DNA of 64,000 nucleotides, from positions 3,472,001-3,536,000 of the forward strand of contig NZ_CP032616.1 in assembly GCF_003626975.1 (NCBI RefSeq), written 5' to 3'. This document shows positions 15,510-25,628 of this stretch, piece after piece. A program made the position numbers and the translations under genes. The notes below the pieces were generated by a model. The model made no database searches and was not told where the DNA came from. It was given only the letters and a program-made list of their open reading frames with translations. This DNA is from Pseudomonas sp. DY-1 (GTDB lineage: Bacteria; Pseudomonadota; Gammaproteobacteria; Pseudomonadales; Pseudomonadaceae). Numbering within the stretch: position 1 is the first letter of the stretch; each line of letters starts with the position of its first letter.

Positions 15510-16406
15510 TCAGGCGACCGGCTCGGCTGCAGCGCCCTGTGGCGTGCGACCTGCTTCGAGCAGCCCCATGCGTACCAGTATCCAGGGCATCGCTGCCGCT
15601 ACGAACATGCCCATCACCAGCCCGCGCAGCCCCTGCCAGAGTTGCGGGTCCAGCGGCCAGGCACCACCGGCCAGCTTCAGCGCTTTCTGCAGCACGATGA
15701 AACTCACCGCACCGATGCCTGCGGCCAGCAGGCGGCGCCAGACGGCAACCTCGGCGGAAAACGCCAACTGGCGATAGCCGCACAACACGCCGATGATCAG
15801 CCCCGCCAGCAGCGGCACATAGCTGGGCGCAACCCCAGGCCAGGTCTGCCAGGCGCCAAGGAACACCAGCAGGATCAGCGCCAGGTGCCAAAGCCCGTGG
15901 GCCTCGCGCCACCAGTTCCATTGCCGAACCTGCGCGAACAGCAGCAGGGTAGCAATGCCCAGCAGCGAGCCACCCAGCACGTCCTCCACATCATGAGCAC
16001 CGAGGTAGAGCCGGCTGAAAATGATCCCCGTCACCACCCCGGCGCTGACCACCCAGGCCCAGGCGCGACGCAGCTCGAAGGCCAACCAGAACCAGATCAC
16101 CACGGCGATCTGCGCGTGACCGCTAGGCAGGCCGAAGCTGTCGCCCACCTCATGGTCCATGCGCAGGGTCATGTCCGGACGCGGGTCCTGCCAGTAATCC
16201 TTGAGCCAGGCGTTGATCAGTGCGGTCACGGCCACCAGCACCAGCAGCCGCAAGAAGACCCCGCGGTTCCAGGCCCAATAGCCCAGCGGCAGGAAGAACA
16301 GGATGAACTTCTCGTAACCCAGCAGAGTAAAGAAGCGCATCACCGGGGTCAGCGTGTCGCTGCGTAGGGGCAGCACCCAGTCCAGGCTGTGCAGCAACTC
16401 GTTCAT
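15510..16406 (-). CDS. PAP2-family membrane phosphatase
   Basis: 298 residues, about 7-8 membrane segments. All three phosphatase motifs are present: KDYWQDPRP, PSGH and SRLYLGAHDVED, giving the catalytic His pair and phosphate-binding Arg/Lys. Likely a lipid phosphatase acting on undecaprenyl-, phosphatidate- or isoprenyl-phosphates on the periplasmic side. ATG 16406 has AAGGA upstream. It faces away from the carboxylase gene and converges on ispA. Substrate cannot be told from sequence. Confidence 0.85.
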   Translation of the reverse strand: MNELLHSLDWVLPLRSDTLTPVMRFFTLLGYEKFILFFLPLGYWAWNRGVFLRLLVLVAVTALINAWLKDYWQDPRPDMTLRMDHEVGDSFGLPSGHAQIAVVIWFWLAFELRRAWAWVVSAGVVTGIIFSRLYLGAHDVEDVLGGSLLGIATLLLFAQVRQWNWWREAHGLWHLALILLVFLGAWQTWPGVAPSYVPLLAGLIIGVLCGYRQLAFSAEVAVWRRLLAAGIGAVSFIVLQKALKLAGGAWPLDPQLWQGLRGLVMGMFVAAAMPWILVRMGLLEAGRTPQGAAAEPVA

Positions 16407-16602
16407 CGACGGTCCTTGTGGAGTAAATGGAGGCGCCACAGATACTGCAGGGCATCGGGCTGCCACAAGGGCCGATTCGGACATTCCATATCACCGGATC
16501 ATCAGCCGCCATGAGTGGCGGGTATTCGTCGCGGCACAGTTGGCTGCGGCGATTGGCCCTCGCTGCCTAAGATCACTGGATTGCACGCCAAGGACCCTAG
16601 TC

Positions 16603-19600
16603 GTGACCACAGCCATCCAGTCCCTGCTGATCGCCAACCGTGGCGAAATCGCCATCCGCATCGCCCGCGCCGCCGCCGAACTGGGCATCCGCAGCGTCGC
16701 GGTGTACGCCGAGGACGATGACCAGTCCCTGCACCTGCGCAAGACCGACCTCGCAGTGCCGCTCGTGGGCCGCGGCGCAGCGGCCTACCTGGATGCCACT
16801 CAATTGGTGAAAGTGGCGCTCGAGAATGGCTGCGACGCCGTGCACCCCGGCTACGGATTCCTCAGCGAGAACGCCGATTTCGCCCGCCAGTGTGAAGCCG
16901 TCGGCATCCGTTTCATCGGGCCTTCGGCCGAGGCCCTGGAACTGTTCGGCGACAAGGCCCGCGCCCGTGAGTTGGCCGCGCGCTGCGGCCTTCCGCTGGC
17001 CACCGGAAGCAATCACGCCACTACCCAGGAAGAAGCCGGCGCGCTGCTGGAAAGCGGCCCGATCATGCTCAAGGCCCTGGCCGGTGGTGGCGGGCGCGGT
17101 ATGCGCGCGGTACGCGACAAGGCGGAGCTGGCACAAGCCTTCGAGCGCTGCCAGTCCGAGGCCCGCGCCGCCTTCGGCAATGGCGACCTGTACGTCGAGC
17201 GACTGATCGAGAACGCCCGGCACATCGAAGTGCAGGTGCTGGGCGACGGCGAGCAGGTGACGCATTTGTGGGAGCGCGATTGCAGCCTGCAACGACGTCA
17301 CCAGAAGGTGGTCGAGATCGCCCCTGCGCCCGACCTGGATGTGGACCTGCGCCAGCGCATCCTCGATGCGGCGCTGACCCTGGCCACCGCCGTGGGCTAT
17401 CGCGGTATCGGCACATTCGAGTTCCTGGTGGACGCAGCCCGTGGCAATTTCGTGTTCATGGAAGCCAACCCGCGCGTCCAGGTCGAACACTGCATCACCG
17501 AGGCCATCACAGGCATCGACCTGGTCCAGGCGCAGATCCGTCTCGCCGCCGGCGCCAGCCTGGCCGAACTGGGCCTTCTTGCGCCCATTGCCTCACGCGG
17601 CTTCGCTGTCCAGTTGCGGATCAATCTGGAGAGCATGCAGGCCGACGGCAGTGCCCGCCCTGCTGGCGGACTGATCAGCGCCTTTGATCCACCCAGCGGC
17701 CCCGGCATCCGTGTCGACGGCTATGGCTACGCTGGTTACGCCACCAACCCCAGCTACGACTCGCTGCTGGCCAAGCTGATCATCCAGGGCGACGACCTGC
17801 CCGCCGCCCTGCGCCGCGCCTATCGCGCACTGTGTGAATTCCGCCTCGAGGGGGTGACGAGCAACATCCACTTCCTGCAAAACCTGCTATGTCGTGCAGA
17901 ACTGGCAAATGGCGTCGACACCCGCTTCATCGAGCGGGAAATCGGTCAACTCCTGGCCCCGCAACAAGCTGCCCATCCACACCTGTTCGTCAGCGGCGCG
18001 AAAACCGCCAGCAATGGCCCGACCGGGCAACCCGACGCACCGGCCGGCTGTGTGCCGCTGAACGCGCCCAGCCAGGGTGTGCTGGTCAGCCTCGATGTGC
18101 AGGTGGGCGACGCCGTTGCCGCCGGGCAGGCGGTGGCGGTGCTGGAGGCGATGAAGATGGAGTTCGTGGTCAAGGCGGTCCAGGGCGGCATCGTCCGGGC
18201 ACTGGCCGTGGCACCGGGCGACAGCCTGTTCGAAGGCGCTCCGCTGCTGTTCCTGGAACCTGCGGAAGTGGTCGGTGATGCGGTGCTGAGCGAGGAGAGC
18301 CTCGACCTTGCCCATATCCGCGCGGATCTTGCCGAAGTGCTGGAACGCCATGCAGTCACCACCGATGAACGTCGCCCGCAGGCCGTGGCCCGGCGGCGCA
18401 AGACCGGTCAGCGCACGACACGAGAGAACCTTGACGACCTGCTGGATGCAGGCAGCTTCATCGAGTACGGCGCATTGGCGCTGGCGGCCCAGCGTCGGCG
18501 ACGGTCGCTGGAGGAGCTGATAGAGCAGAGCCCGGCCGACGGGCTGGTGGCTGGTATCGGCACGGTCAACGCCACCCGGTTCAGCAGCGAGGCCGCCCGT
18601 TGCATGACCATCGCCTACGACTACACAGTGTTCGCCGGTACGCAGGGGGTGATGAACCACAAGAAGACCGACCGCATGCTGGGCCTGGCCGAGCAATGGC
18701 GGCTGCCGCTGGTGCTGTTCGCGGAAGGCGGCGGTGGCCGGCCGGGGGATTCGGACTTCGTCGGTGTGGCGGGGCTGGACTGCCACACCTTCGTGGGCAT
18801 GGCGCGACTGTCCGGCCTGGTGCCGTTGGTGGGTGTGGTTTCCGGCCGCTGCTTTGCCGGCAATGCTGCGCTGCTCGGTTGCTGCGATGTGATCATTGCG
18901 ACAAAGAACGCCAGCATCGGCATGGCCGGCCCGGCCATGATCGAAGGCGGCGGCCTGGGCAGCTTCGCGCCGGAGGAAGTCGGCCCCAGCAGCGTCCAGG
19001 GCCCCAACGGGGTAATCGACGTGCTGGTGGAGGATGAGGCCGAAGCGGTTCGAGTAGCCCGGCAGTACCTGTCTTATTTCCAGGGCGACCTGGTCGACTG
19101 GCAATGCGCCGACCAGCGCCTGTTGCGCCAGGCCATTCCGGAGAATCGCCTGCGGGTCTACGACGTACGCGCACTGATTGAAACCCTGGCCGACCAGGAC
19201 TCGGTACTGGAGCTGCGCCGACCGTTCGCGCCCGGCCTGATCACGGCCTTCATCCGCATCGAAGGCAAGGCGTTCGGCCTGCTGGCTAACAACCCGATGC
19301 ATCTGGGCGGCGCCATCGACGCCCAGGCCGGCGACAAAGCCGCGCGTTTCATGCAGCTTTGCGATGCCTTCGACATCCCCATGCTCTCGCTATGCGACAC
19401 CCCCGGCTTCATGGTCGGTCCGGAATCGGAGAAGCAGGCCACGGTGCGCCATGTCTCGCGCATGTTCGTCGCCGCTGCCGGGCTCTCGGTGCCCTACTTC
19501 ACCGTAGTGCTGCGCAAGGGCTACGGCCTGGGCGCCCAAGCCATGGCGGCGGGCAGCTTCCATTCGCCAATCTTCACCATCGCCTGGCCCAGCGGCGAAT

Positions 19601-19872
19601 TTGGCGCCATGGGCCTGGAAGGCGCAGTCCGTCTGGGCTACGCCAAGGAGCTGGCAGCCGTGGAAGACCCGACCGAGCGCCAACTGCTGTTCGACAAGAT
19701 GGTTGCCAAGGCCTACCAGAACGGCAAGGCGATCAACATGGCCAGCTTCCTGGAGATCGACGCCGTGATCGACCCGCAGGAAACCCGCTCCTGGTTGCTG
19801 CGCGGGTTGAACGCCGCTCCCAGACCGGCGCCCCGCTCTGGCAAGAAACGCCCCTTCGTCGACACCTGGTAA
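16603..19872 (+). CDS. Single-chain acyl-CoA carboxylase (biotin carboxylase-BCCP-carboxyltransferase)
   Basis: 1089 residues. Domain order: biotin carboxylase about 1-450 (LLIANRGEIAIRI, HPGYGFLSENADFA, LKALAGGGGRGMR, MEANPRVQVEH); biotinyl domain about 480-560 with biotin Lys518 in EAMKME; carboxyltransferase about 570-1089 with GVVSGRCFAGNAAL, CDTPGFMVGPESEK and AMAAGSFHSP. The architecture resembles the single-chain long-chain acyl-CoA carboxylases known from mycobacteria, Rhodopseudomonas and pseudomonads. The acyl-CoA substrate is not determinable here. GTG 16603 is preferred, with AAGGA at good spacing; the longer upstream frame overlaps the PAP2 gene. The alpha/beta hydrolase gene follows 15 bases downstream and is probably co-transcribed. 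Confidence 0.88.
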   Translation: MTTAIQSLLIANRGEIAIRIARAAAELGIRSVAVYAEDDDQSLHLRKTDLAVPLVGRGAAAYLDATQLVKVALENGCDAVHPGYGFLSENADFARQCEAVGIRFIGPSAEALELFGDKARARELAARCGLPLATGSNHATTQEEAGALLESGPIMLKALAGGGGRGMRAVRDKAELAQAFERCQSEARAAFGNGDLYVERLIENARHIEVQVLGDGEQVTHLWERDCSLQRRHQKVVEIAPAPDLDVDLRQRILDAALTLATAVGYRGIGTFEFLVDAARGNFVFMEANPRVQVEHCITEAITGIDLVQAQIRLAAGASLAELGLLAPIASRGFAVQLRINLESMQADGSARPAGGLISAFDPPSGPGIRVDGYGYAGYATNPSYDSLLAKLIIQGDDLPAALRRAYRALCEFRLEGVTSNIHFLQNLLCRAELANGVDTRFIEREIGQLLAPQQAAHPHLFVSGAKTASNGPTGQPDAPAGCVPLNAPSQGVLVSLDVQVGDAVAAGQAVAVLEAMKMEFVVKAVQGGIVRALAVAPGDSLFEGAPLLFLEPAEVVGDAVLSEESLDLAHIRADLAEVLERHAVTTDERRPQAVARRRKTGQRTTRENLDDLLDAGSFIEYGALALAAQRRRRSLEELIEQSPADGLVAGIGTVNATRFSSEAARCMTIAYDYTVFAGTQGVMNHKKTDRMLGLAEQWRLPLVLFAEGGGGRPGDSDFVGVAGLDCHTFVGMARLSGLVPLVGVVSGRCFAGNAALLGCCDVIIATKNASIGMAGPAMIEGGGLGSFAPEEVGPSSVQGPNGVIDVLVEDEAEAVRVARQYLSYFQGDLVDWQCADQRLLRQAIPENRLRVYDVRALIETLADQDSVLELRRPFAPGLITAFIRIEGKAFGLLANNPMHLGGAIDAQAGDKAARFMQLCDAFDIPMLSLCDTPGFMVGPESEKQATVRHVSRMFVAAAGLSVPYFTVVLRKGYGLGAQAMAAGSFHSPIFTIAWPSGEFGAMGLEGAVRLGYAKELAAVEDPTERQLLFDKMVAKAYQNGKAINMASFLEIDAVIDPQETRSWLLRGLNAAPRPAPRSGKKRPFVDTW

Positions 19873-19887
19873 GAAACGGAGCCTGTC

Positions 19888-20841
19888 ATGCCGCCACTCG
19901 AACATCGCCTGCTGCCGGTCAATGGCATAATCCTGAGCCTTTACATGGCCGGCCCCGCCGCGGGACGACCGGTGTGGCTGCTGCATGGTTTCCCCGAATG
20001 CTGGTTCTCCTGGCGCCAGCAAATAACGCCGCTGGTGGAAGCCGGCTATCGGGTGCTGGTACCTGAAATGCGTGGCTATGGGGAGAGCAGTGCCCCTGAA
20101 GCGATCGAAGATTACGCACTGCTGACCCTTTGCGCAGACATCCAGGCCGCCATGGACAGCCTCGAGCAGACCGATGCCTGCGTGATCGGCCATGACTGGG
20201 GCGCGCCGGTGGCCTGGCACCTGGCGCTACTGGAGCCGCGCCGCATCCGTGCCATGGGCGCCATGTCGGTGCCCTTCGGTGGGCGTCCCAAGCGTCCGGC
20301 CATCGAGATCATGCGCGAGGCCAATGCCGGTCGCTTCAACTACATCCTCTACTTCCAGGAGCCTGGTGTGGCCGAGGCTGAACTGGATGCCGACCTCGAC
20401 CGCAGTCTTCGCCTCCTGCTAAGCGACCTGGGCGACGCGGTGCTGCGCGACCGGCCCGCCGGCGCCGGCCTGCTGGATGGCCTCAGCGAGTCGCCCGCCC
20501 TCCCCGGCTGGTGCGATGCCGAGGAATTCGCCGTCTACCGCCGCACCCTGACCCGACAGGGCTTTCGCGGGCCGCTCAACTGGTACCGCAACTTCACCCG
20601 CAACTGGGAGCAGACCGAATTCCTGGCAAGCAGGCAGGTCGAGCAGCCCGCGCTGTTTCTCGTCGGCGACCTCGACCCGGTCGCACAACTGGAGGCTTAC
20701 ACGCTCAAGCGCATGGCCAGCCTGGTGCCGCGCCTGGAGCAGACCCGGTTACCCGATTGCGGCCACTGGTTACAGAACGAGCGCCCTGACCTGGTGAATC
20801 CGTTGCTGCTGGACTTCCTGTCCCGCCATTACCCGGCGTAG
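19888..20841 (+). CDS. Alpha/beta hydrolase, epoxide-hydrolase-like
   Basis: 317 residues. Motifs HGFPE (oxyanion region, 33-37) and GHDWG with Asp103 in the nucleophile position, as in epoxide hydrolases and dehalogenases rather than serine esterases. A cap region holds Tyr residues (RFNYILYFQEPG), and the catalytic His lies in DCGHWLQNERPDLV near the C-terminus. This set favours epoxide hydrolase over haloalkane dehalogenase. It lies 15 bases downstream of the acyl-CoA carboxylase on the same strand. Natural substrate unknown. Confidence 0.82.
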   Translation: MPPLEHRLLPVNGIILSLYMAGPAAGRPVWLLHGFPECWFSWRQQITPLVEAGYRVLVPEMRGYGESSAPEAIEDYALLTLCADIQAAMDSLEQTDACVIGHDWGAPVAWHLALLEPRRIRAMGAMSVPFGGRPKRPAIEIMREANAGRFNYILYFQEPGVAEAELDADLDRSLRLLLSDLGDAVLRDRPAGAGLLDGLSESPALPGWCDAEEFAVYRRTLTRQGFRGPLNWYRNFTRNWEQTEFLASRQVEQPALFLVGDLDPVAQLEAYTLKRMASLVPRLEQTRLPDCGHWLQNERPDLVNPLLLDFLSRHYPA

Positions 20842-20944
20842 CAGATCGCACAGGCTGCTACGAACTGACTGACAGCGTGTTTGGGCAGTTACCAACGCAT
20901 CAGGTAAACTTGCCCATCTTTTTTTTCCTATAACGATTCGCCTG

Positions 20945-22840
20945 ATGCCCACGACGTTCCACGAGATTCCCCGCGAACGCCCCGTCACGCCCCTGCTCGA
21001 CCGCGCGGCGACGCCGGATCAACTGCGCCGGCTTGGTGAGGCGGAGCTGGAAACCCTGGCCGACGAACTGCGCCAGTACCTGCTCTATACCGTCGGCAAG
21101 ACCGGCGGACACTTCGGTGCCGGCCTGGGCGTGGTGGAACTGACCATCGCCCTGCACTACGTCTACGACACACCCGACGACCGGCTGGTCTGGGACGTGG
21201 GCCACCAGGCCTATCCGCACAAGATCCTCACCGGGCGCCGCGAGCAGATGGGCACCCTGCGCCAGAAGGACGGCGTCGCCGCCTTCCCACGCCGCGTGGA
21301 GAGCGAGTACGACACCTTCGGCGTCGGCCACTCCAGCACCTCCATCAGCGCCGCCCTGGGCATGGCTATCGCCGCCCGCATGCAGGGTTCAAACCGCAAG
21401 TCGATCGCCGTGATCGGCGACGGCGCGCTGACCGCAGGCATGGCCTTCGAGGCGCTCAACCATGCGTCGGATGTCCAGGCAGACATGCTGGTGATCCTCA
21501 ACGACAACGACATGTCGATCTCGCGCAACGTCGGCGGCCTGTCGAACTACCTGGCGAAGATCCTCTCCAGCCGTACCTACGCCAGCATGCGCGAAGGCAG
21601 CAAGAAGGTGCTCTCGCGCCTGCCCGGCGCCTGGGAAATCGCTCGCCGCACCGAGGAATATGCCAAGGGCATGCTGGTTCCCGGCACCCTGTTCGAGGAG
21701 CTCGGCTGGAATTACATCGGCCCCATCGACGGCCATGACCTGCCCACCCTGGTTGCGACCCTGCGCAACATGCGCGACCTCAAGGGCCCGCAGTTCCTCC
21801 ATGTGGTGACCAAGAAGGGCAAAGGCTTCGCCCCGGCGGAAGTCGACCCCATTGGCTACCACGCCATTACCAAGCTGGAGCCGATCAAGGCCCCGGCCGC
21901 ACCGAAGAAACCTTCCGGCCCGAAATACTCCAGCGTGTTCGGCCAGTGGCTGTGCGACATGGCCGGGCAGGACCCGCGCCTGGTGGGCATCACCCCGGCG
22001 ATGAAGGAAGGCTCCGACCTGGTGGCCTTCAGCGAGCGCTTCCCGGATCGTTACTTCGACGTGGCCATCGCCGAGCAGCACGCTGTGACCCTGGCGGCCG
22101 GCATGGCCTGCGACGGCGCCAAGCCGGTGGTGGCCATCTATTCCACCTTCCTCCAGCGCGGCTACGACCAGTTGATCCACGACGTGGCGGTGCAGAATCT
22201 CGATGTGCTGTTCGCCATCGACCGCGCCGGCCTGGTAGGTGAAGACGGCCCGACCCACGCGGGCAGCTTCGACCTCTCTTACCTGCGCTGCATCCCCGGC
22301 ATGCTGGTGATGACGCCGAGTGACGAGAACGAACTGCGCCTGCTGCTGACCACCGGCTACCACTTCGAAGGCCCGGCAGCGGTGCGCTACCCGCGCGGCA
22401 GCGGCCCGAACGCACCGATCGATGCGACCCTGGCGCCGGTGGAAATCGGCAAGGGCGTGGTCCGTCGCAAGGGTTCGAAGGTCGCGATGCTGGTGTTCGG
22501 CGTGCAACTGGCCGACGCCCTGCAAGTGGCCGAAGGCCTCGATGCCACAGTGGTCGATATGCGTTTCGTCAAACCCCTGGACGAAGCGCTGGTGCGTGAA
22601 CTGGCCGGTAGCCACGAACTGCTGGTGACTATCGAGGAGAACAGCGTGATGGGTGGCGCTGGCGCCGCCGTCAGTGAGTTCCTCGCCCGCGAGAACCTGC
22701 TCAAGCCGGTGCTGCACCTGGGGCTGCCCGACTACTACGTCGAACACGCCAAACCGGCGGAAATGCTCGCCGAGTGCGGGCTGGATGCGGCGGGTATCGA
22801 GGCGTCGGTGCGCGCTCGCCTGGCGTTGCTGGGGCTCTGA
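20945..22840 (+). CDS. dxs: 1-deoxy-D-xylulose-5-phosphate synthase
   Basis: 631 residues, normal length. Thiamine-dependent condensation of pyruvate and glyceraldehyde 3-phosphate, first step of the MEP isoprenoid pathway and source of DXP for thiamine and pyridoxal. Signatures: [33 protein letters not shown], thiamine-binding [17 protein letters not shown], and C-terminal transketolase blocks [16 protein letters not shown] and [12 protein letters not shown]. It is separated from ispA by about 5.4 kb of other genes. Confidence 0.96.
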   Translation: MPTTFHEIPRERPVTPLLDRAATPDQLRRLGEAELETLADELRQYLLYTVGKTGGHFGAGLGVVELTIALHYVYDTPDDRLVWDVGHQAYPHKILTGRREQMGTLRQKDGVAAFPRRVESEYDTFGVGHSSTSISAALGMAIAARMQGSNRKSIAVIGDGALTAGMAFEALNHASDVQADMLVILNDNDMSISRNVGGLSNYLAKILSSRTYASMREGSKKVLSRLPGAWEIARRTEEYAKGMLVPGTLFEELGWNYIGPIDGHDLPTLVATLRNMRDLKGPQFLHVVTKKGKGFAPAEVDPIGYHAITKLEPIKAPAAPKKPSGPKYSSVFGQWLCDMAGQDPRLVGITPAMKEGSDLVAFSERFPDRYFDVAIAEQHAVTLAAGMACDGAKPVVAIYSTFLQRGYDQLIHDVAVQNLDVLFAIDRAGLVGEDGPTHAGSFDLSYLRCIPGMLVMTPSDENELRLLLTTGYHFEGPAAVRYPRGSGPNAPIDATLAPVEIGKGVVRRKGSKVAMLVFGVQLADALQVAEGLDATVVDMRFVKPLDEALVRELAGSHELLVTIEENSVMGGAGAAVSEFLARENLLKPVLHLGLPDYYVEHAKPAEMLAECGLDAAGIEASVRARLALLGL

Positions 22841-22855
22841 TCGTCACCTGAAACT

Positions 22856-22892
22856 GTGGGGGCGATTCATTCGCGAATGAATGCGCTCCCAC
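22856..22892. repeat. Dispersed palindromic repeat (GTGGGAGCGAATTC family)
   Basis: GTGGGGGCGATTCATTCGCG with the complementary arm GCGCTCCCAC, located just after dxs. Confidence 0.65.
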
Positions 22893-22966
22893 AAGCAATC
22901 CATGGTCCGGATGCAATCCGGGAGTGGCGTACAAGTCTTCCCGGATATCACTGGGTTACACGCCTG

Positions 22967-23015
22967 TAGAGTGCGCCGCGCGCACCAAGCCTCCGTCGGT
23001 GCACATGGCACCCTA
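22967..23015. repeat. GTAG-GTGCGCC...GGTGCAC-CTAC inverted repeat
   Basis: Arms GTAGAGTGCGCCGCGCGCACC and GGTGCACATGGCACCCTAC resemble the element at 58276-58326. Both lie at gene ends. The 3' edge touches the btuF-like gene stop. Confidence 0.5.
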
Positions 23016-23810
23016 CCTTGCAGTCTCCAGCAAGCGGCACAGCTTCCTGGTCGCCTCCAGCATCTGGAAGCTCGGGCGCTCCAACCCCCGGTCCGGCACG
23101 GGCCAGACCCGCTGGTTCTTCACCGCAGCCAGTTGCGGCCAGGACGCCCAGGCGCTGGCCTGGCCCGGCTCGCTCACCAGGATCACCGCCGGGTCACGCT
23201 GCAGAACCGCTTCGACGCCCACTTGCGGTGCCGGCAATGACAGGTCGGCGAAAACGTTTTCCGCTCCACAGACCTTCAGGGCATCGCTGACGATCTGCTG
23301 CCCGCCCAGGGTGTACAGCGGCTTGTCCCACACCTGATAGAAGACCTTCAGCGGCACGTCGCGTTGATGACGCTGGCGCAGTTCCGCCAACCCAGCCTCG
23401 AAACGCGCTGCCAGTTGGCGACCCTGATCCGCGCGTCCGACTCGCTCGCCAATTGAGATGAAAGACTGCGCCAGTTGGCCCAGGTCCCTGGGTTCGACCA
23501 CCAGTTGGGGAATGGAAAGCCGCTTCAGCTGCTCGCGACCGGCAGCTCCGACACTGTCGGGCCACAGCAACACCAGGTCAGGCTTGAGGCTGAGCAAGCT
23601 TTCTGCCTGGAGCTGGCCGTAGCGTCCCACGGACGGCAGGCCGGAGAGGTCGGCCGGCCGCTCGCCACCGTCGAGCACGCCCACCAGCAGATCGCCGGCG
23701 CCGAGGTCGAGCATGGTTTCAGTCAGGGAAGGTGCCAGGCTGACTACCCGCAACTGCGCCGCAGCGGGTAGCGCCAGGCACAGCAGCAGGAAGGCGAGCA
23801 GTCGGCGCAT
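23013..23810 (-). CDS. btuF: Periplasmic cobalamin/iron-complex-binding protein, BtuF-like
   Basis: 265 residues. Signal peptide [19 protein letters not shown], then a class III substrate-binding fold: LRVVSLAPSLTETMLDLGAG at the N-terminus, SVGRYGQLQAESLLSLKPDLVLLW, and a long linking helix. This resembles BtuF, which hands vitamin B12 to BtuCD, but no btuC or btuD is adjacent, and related proteins bind heme or other metal chelates. Its ATG overlaps the stop of the preceding membrane gene by one base, so it belongs to an operon with ribA. No cobalamin riboswitch is visible upstream, which weakens the B12 assignment a little. Confidence 0.75.
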   Translation of the reverse strand: MRRLLAFLLLCLALPAAAQLRVVSLAPSLTETMLDLGAGDLLVGVLDGGERPADLSGLPSVGRYGQLQAESLLSLKPDLVLLWPDSVGAAGREQLKRLSIPQLVVEPRDLGQLAQSFISIGERVGRADQGRQLAARFEAGLAELRQRHQRDVPLKVFYQVWDKPLYTLGGQQIVSDALKVCGAENVFADLSLPAPQVGVEAVLQRDPAVILVSEPGQASAWASWPQLAAVKNQRVWPVPDRGLERPSFQMLEATRKLCRLLETAR

Positions 23811-24229
23811 CAGCCGAGCTGGCGGGGGATTCGGTAGAGGTAGAGCATCACCAGGCTGCTCATGGCCAGGAGAACCAAGGCCACGGCGTTGAGGCCGAAT
23901 GGCACTGCCAGCGCGGCTATCCACGCCGGAAGGCCGGCAGCGACGAATGCCTTGCGGCGTTGGCGCGCCAGTTCCTGCCAGGCTCCTGGCTCTTCGGCCC
24001 GGCCAAGGGCGGCTTCGGTCGCCACCAGGGCACGCTTGTAGGCGGAAAACATCGGCAGGCTGAGGAACATGGATGCCAGGGCGACGATAAAGAGCGGCAT
24101 CTGCAAGACCGGCAGTGCCGGCTCGCCATCACCGAACAGGTAGCCCATGACCAGCAACGGCACCAGGGTGTAGCCCACCTGGCGCCACCAGGCCAGGGCC
24201 AACTGGCGGCGGACTTCCTTGCGGGTCAC
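23810..24229 (-). CDS. Small membrane protein, function unknown
   Basis: 139 residues with four hydrophobic segments in two pairs (about 15-30, 42-62, 98-117, 118-133) separated by a charged helical stretch [18 protein letters not shown]. Inner-membrane location is expected. Overlaps ribA by 4 bases at its start and the btuF-like gene by 1 base at its stop, so all three are translationally coupled. The same position in P. aeruginosa also holds a hypothetical gene. No family was recognised. Confidence 0.7.
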   Translation of the reverse strand: MTRKEVRRQLALAWWRQVGYTLVPLLVMGYLFGDGEPALPVLQMPLFIVALASMFLSLPMFSAYKRALVATEAALGRAEEPGAWQELARQRRKAFVAAGLPAWIAALAVPFGLNAVALVLLAMSSLVMLYLYRIPRQLG

Positions 24230-24840
24230 GACTCGGCTTCCGCCTGGTGCAGGTTGCCGAGCATGTGCCCGAGCTTGCCCGCCTTGGTCGCCAGGTACTT
24301 GCGGTTGTGCTTGTTCAGGCCGGTCTGCAGCGGGACGCGCTCAGCCACGTTGAGGCCGTAGCTTTCCAATGCCTTGACCTTGCGCGGGTTGTTGGTCATC
24401 AGCTTGATGGCGCTGACGCCCAAGTGTTCCAGCATCGGCTGGCACATGGCGTAGTCGCGCTGATCGGCGCCGAAACCAAGGCGTTCATTGGCTTCCACGG
24501 TGTCGGCACCGGCGTCCTGTAGCTCGTAGGCGCGAATCTTGTTCAGAAGGCCAATGCCACGACCTTCCTGGCGCAGGTAAAGGAGCACGCCGCAACCGGC
24601 TTCAGCGATGGCACTCAGGGCCGCTTCCAACTGGAAGCCGCAATCGCAGCGCAGGCTGAACAGGGCATCGCCGGTCAGGCACTCGGAGTGCAGACGGCCC
24701 AGGACAGGTTCGCCATTGGCCACATCACCCAGAGTCAGCGCTACATGCTCCTTGCCACTGGCCTCATCGAGGAAGCCGTGCATGGTGAACACGCCGAACG
24801 GAGTGGGTAGCTGGGAGGCGGCGACGAATACGACAGACAC
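24226..24840 (-). CDS. ribA: GTP cyclohydrolase II
   Basis: 204 residues. First step of riboflavin synthesis: GTP to 2,5-diamino-6-ribosylamino-pyrimidinone phosphate. The zinc motif is intact ([18 protein letters not shown]), as is [23 protein letters not shown] 24840 is chosen because AGGAG precedes it and the N-terminus ([16 protein letters not shown]) matches the family. This is the only GTP cyclohydrolase II with intact zinc ligands in the window; the ribBX gene carries a degenerate copy. Confidence 0.93.
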   Translation of the reverse strand: MSVVFVAASQLPTPFGVFTMHGFLDEASGKEHVALTLGDVANGEPVLGRLHSECLTGDALFSLRCDCGFQLEAALSAIAEAGCGVLLYLRQEGRGIGLLNKIRAYELQDAGADTVEANERLGFGADQRDYAMCQPMLEHLGVSAIKLMTNNPRKVKALESYGLNVAERVPLQTGLNKHNRKYLATKAGKLGHMLGNLHQAEAES

Positions 24841-24947
24841 CGTGAAACTCCTGGAAATTTGCAAGGCCGGCATTGTAACAGCAGCGCTAGTTGGCCGGTC
24901 AGTTTGAATAGTTGGGGATAAGTATCGGTTGGCTCGAAGGAAGCGAG

Positions 24948-25628
24948 TCAGAACTTGGATTCCAGCATCAGCACCCCCTGCTCCTCGCGCCAGCGCACGC
25001 GATTCAGGAAGCTCATGCCGAGCAGCACATCCACTGGCGCCTCACCCTCGACCACCGCGCCTTCCACGCCGAGCACTTCGATGCTCCCGACCTTGATGCG
25101 ATCGAGAGTCACCCGCCAGGCGTTGACTGTGCCAGCGGCGGTGCTGGCCTTCATCGGCTGGCCCTTGACCCGGTAGTCGATACCCAGGCGGCGTGCCTGG
25201 TTCTCGTTCATGGCAACGCTGGTGGCGCCGGTGTCCACCAGGAACTGCACCGGATGACCCTCGATGGAACCGGCCACCTGGTAGTGGCCGTTATTGCCGC
25301 GGGCAATGCTCAACTGGGTTTTCTGGGGCGCCGGCGGGCTGCCGGAGCCTGCAGGGCCGATGGACGTGCCGGACGGATTGTATTCACGCGAAAGGCTGTA
25401 ACTTCGCTCGACCCCATCGACCCGCAGCACCGCGCCCTTGCTGTCGGCGCTGATGACCTGGACACCGCCAGGGCCGGTCTGTCCGACCTTCACCAGCTTG
25501 CGCTGGCCATCGACGTTGAGTACCGCAGCGCCGGGGAAAAGCCCGACTACCTGAACCTGGGTGGCGTCGGCAAGCAGCGGAACGAGCGCCAGCAGGAAGG
25601 CGGCGATACGCAGATCAGGGCGCGACAT
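24948..25628 (-). CDS. Retropepsin-like aspartic protease, exported
   Basis: 226 residues. Signal peptide [20 protein letters not shown], an N-terminal beta domain, a Pro/Ser linker near 95-105, then a clan AA aspartic protease domain with [21 protein letters not shown] and the second conserved block [13 protein letters not shown]. One Asp per chain means it acts as a dimer. Fits the bacterial TIGR02281 family, probably periplasmic. ATG 25628 lies inside the 3' end of the binding-protein gene (14-base overlap). Substrates unknown. Confidence 0.82.
   Translation of the reverse strand: MSRPDLRIAAFLLALVPLLADATQVQVVGLFPGAAVLNVDGQRKLVKVGQTGPGGVQVISADSKGAVLRVDGVERSYSLSREYNPSGTSIGPAGSGSPPAPQKTQLSIARGNNGHYQVAGSIEGHPVQFLVDTGATSVAMNENQARRLGIDYRVKGQPMKASTAAGTVNAWRVTLDRIKVGSIEVLGVEGAVVEGEAPVDVLLGMSFLNRVRWREEQGVLMLESKF

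Noticed and set aside
16407..16602. Extension of the carboxylase start upstream
   Set aside because: The frame is open further, but it overlaps the PAP2 gene and the family N-terminus begins at the GTG at 16603 with a good ribosome binding site.
17887..19302. 471-codon minus-strand frame
   Set aside because: Antisense shadow of the acyl-CoA carboxylase gene; the composition looks like a mirror of the real frame.
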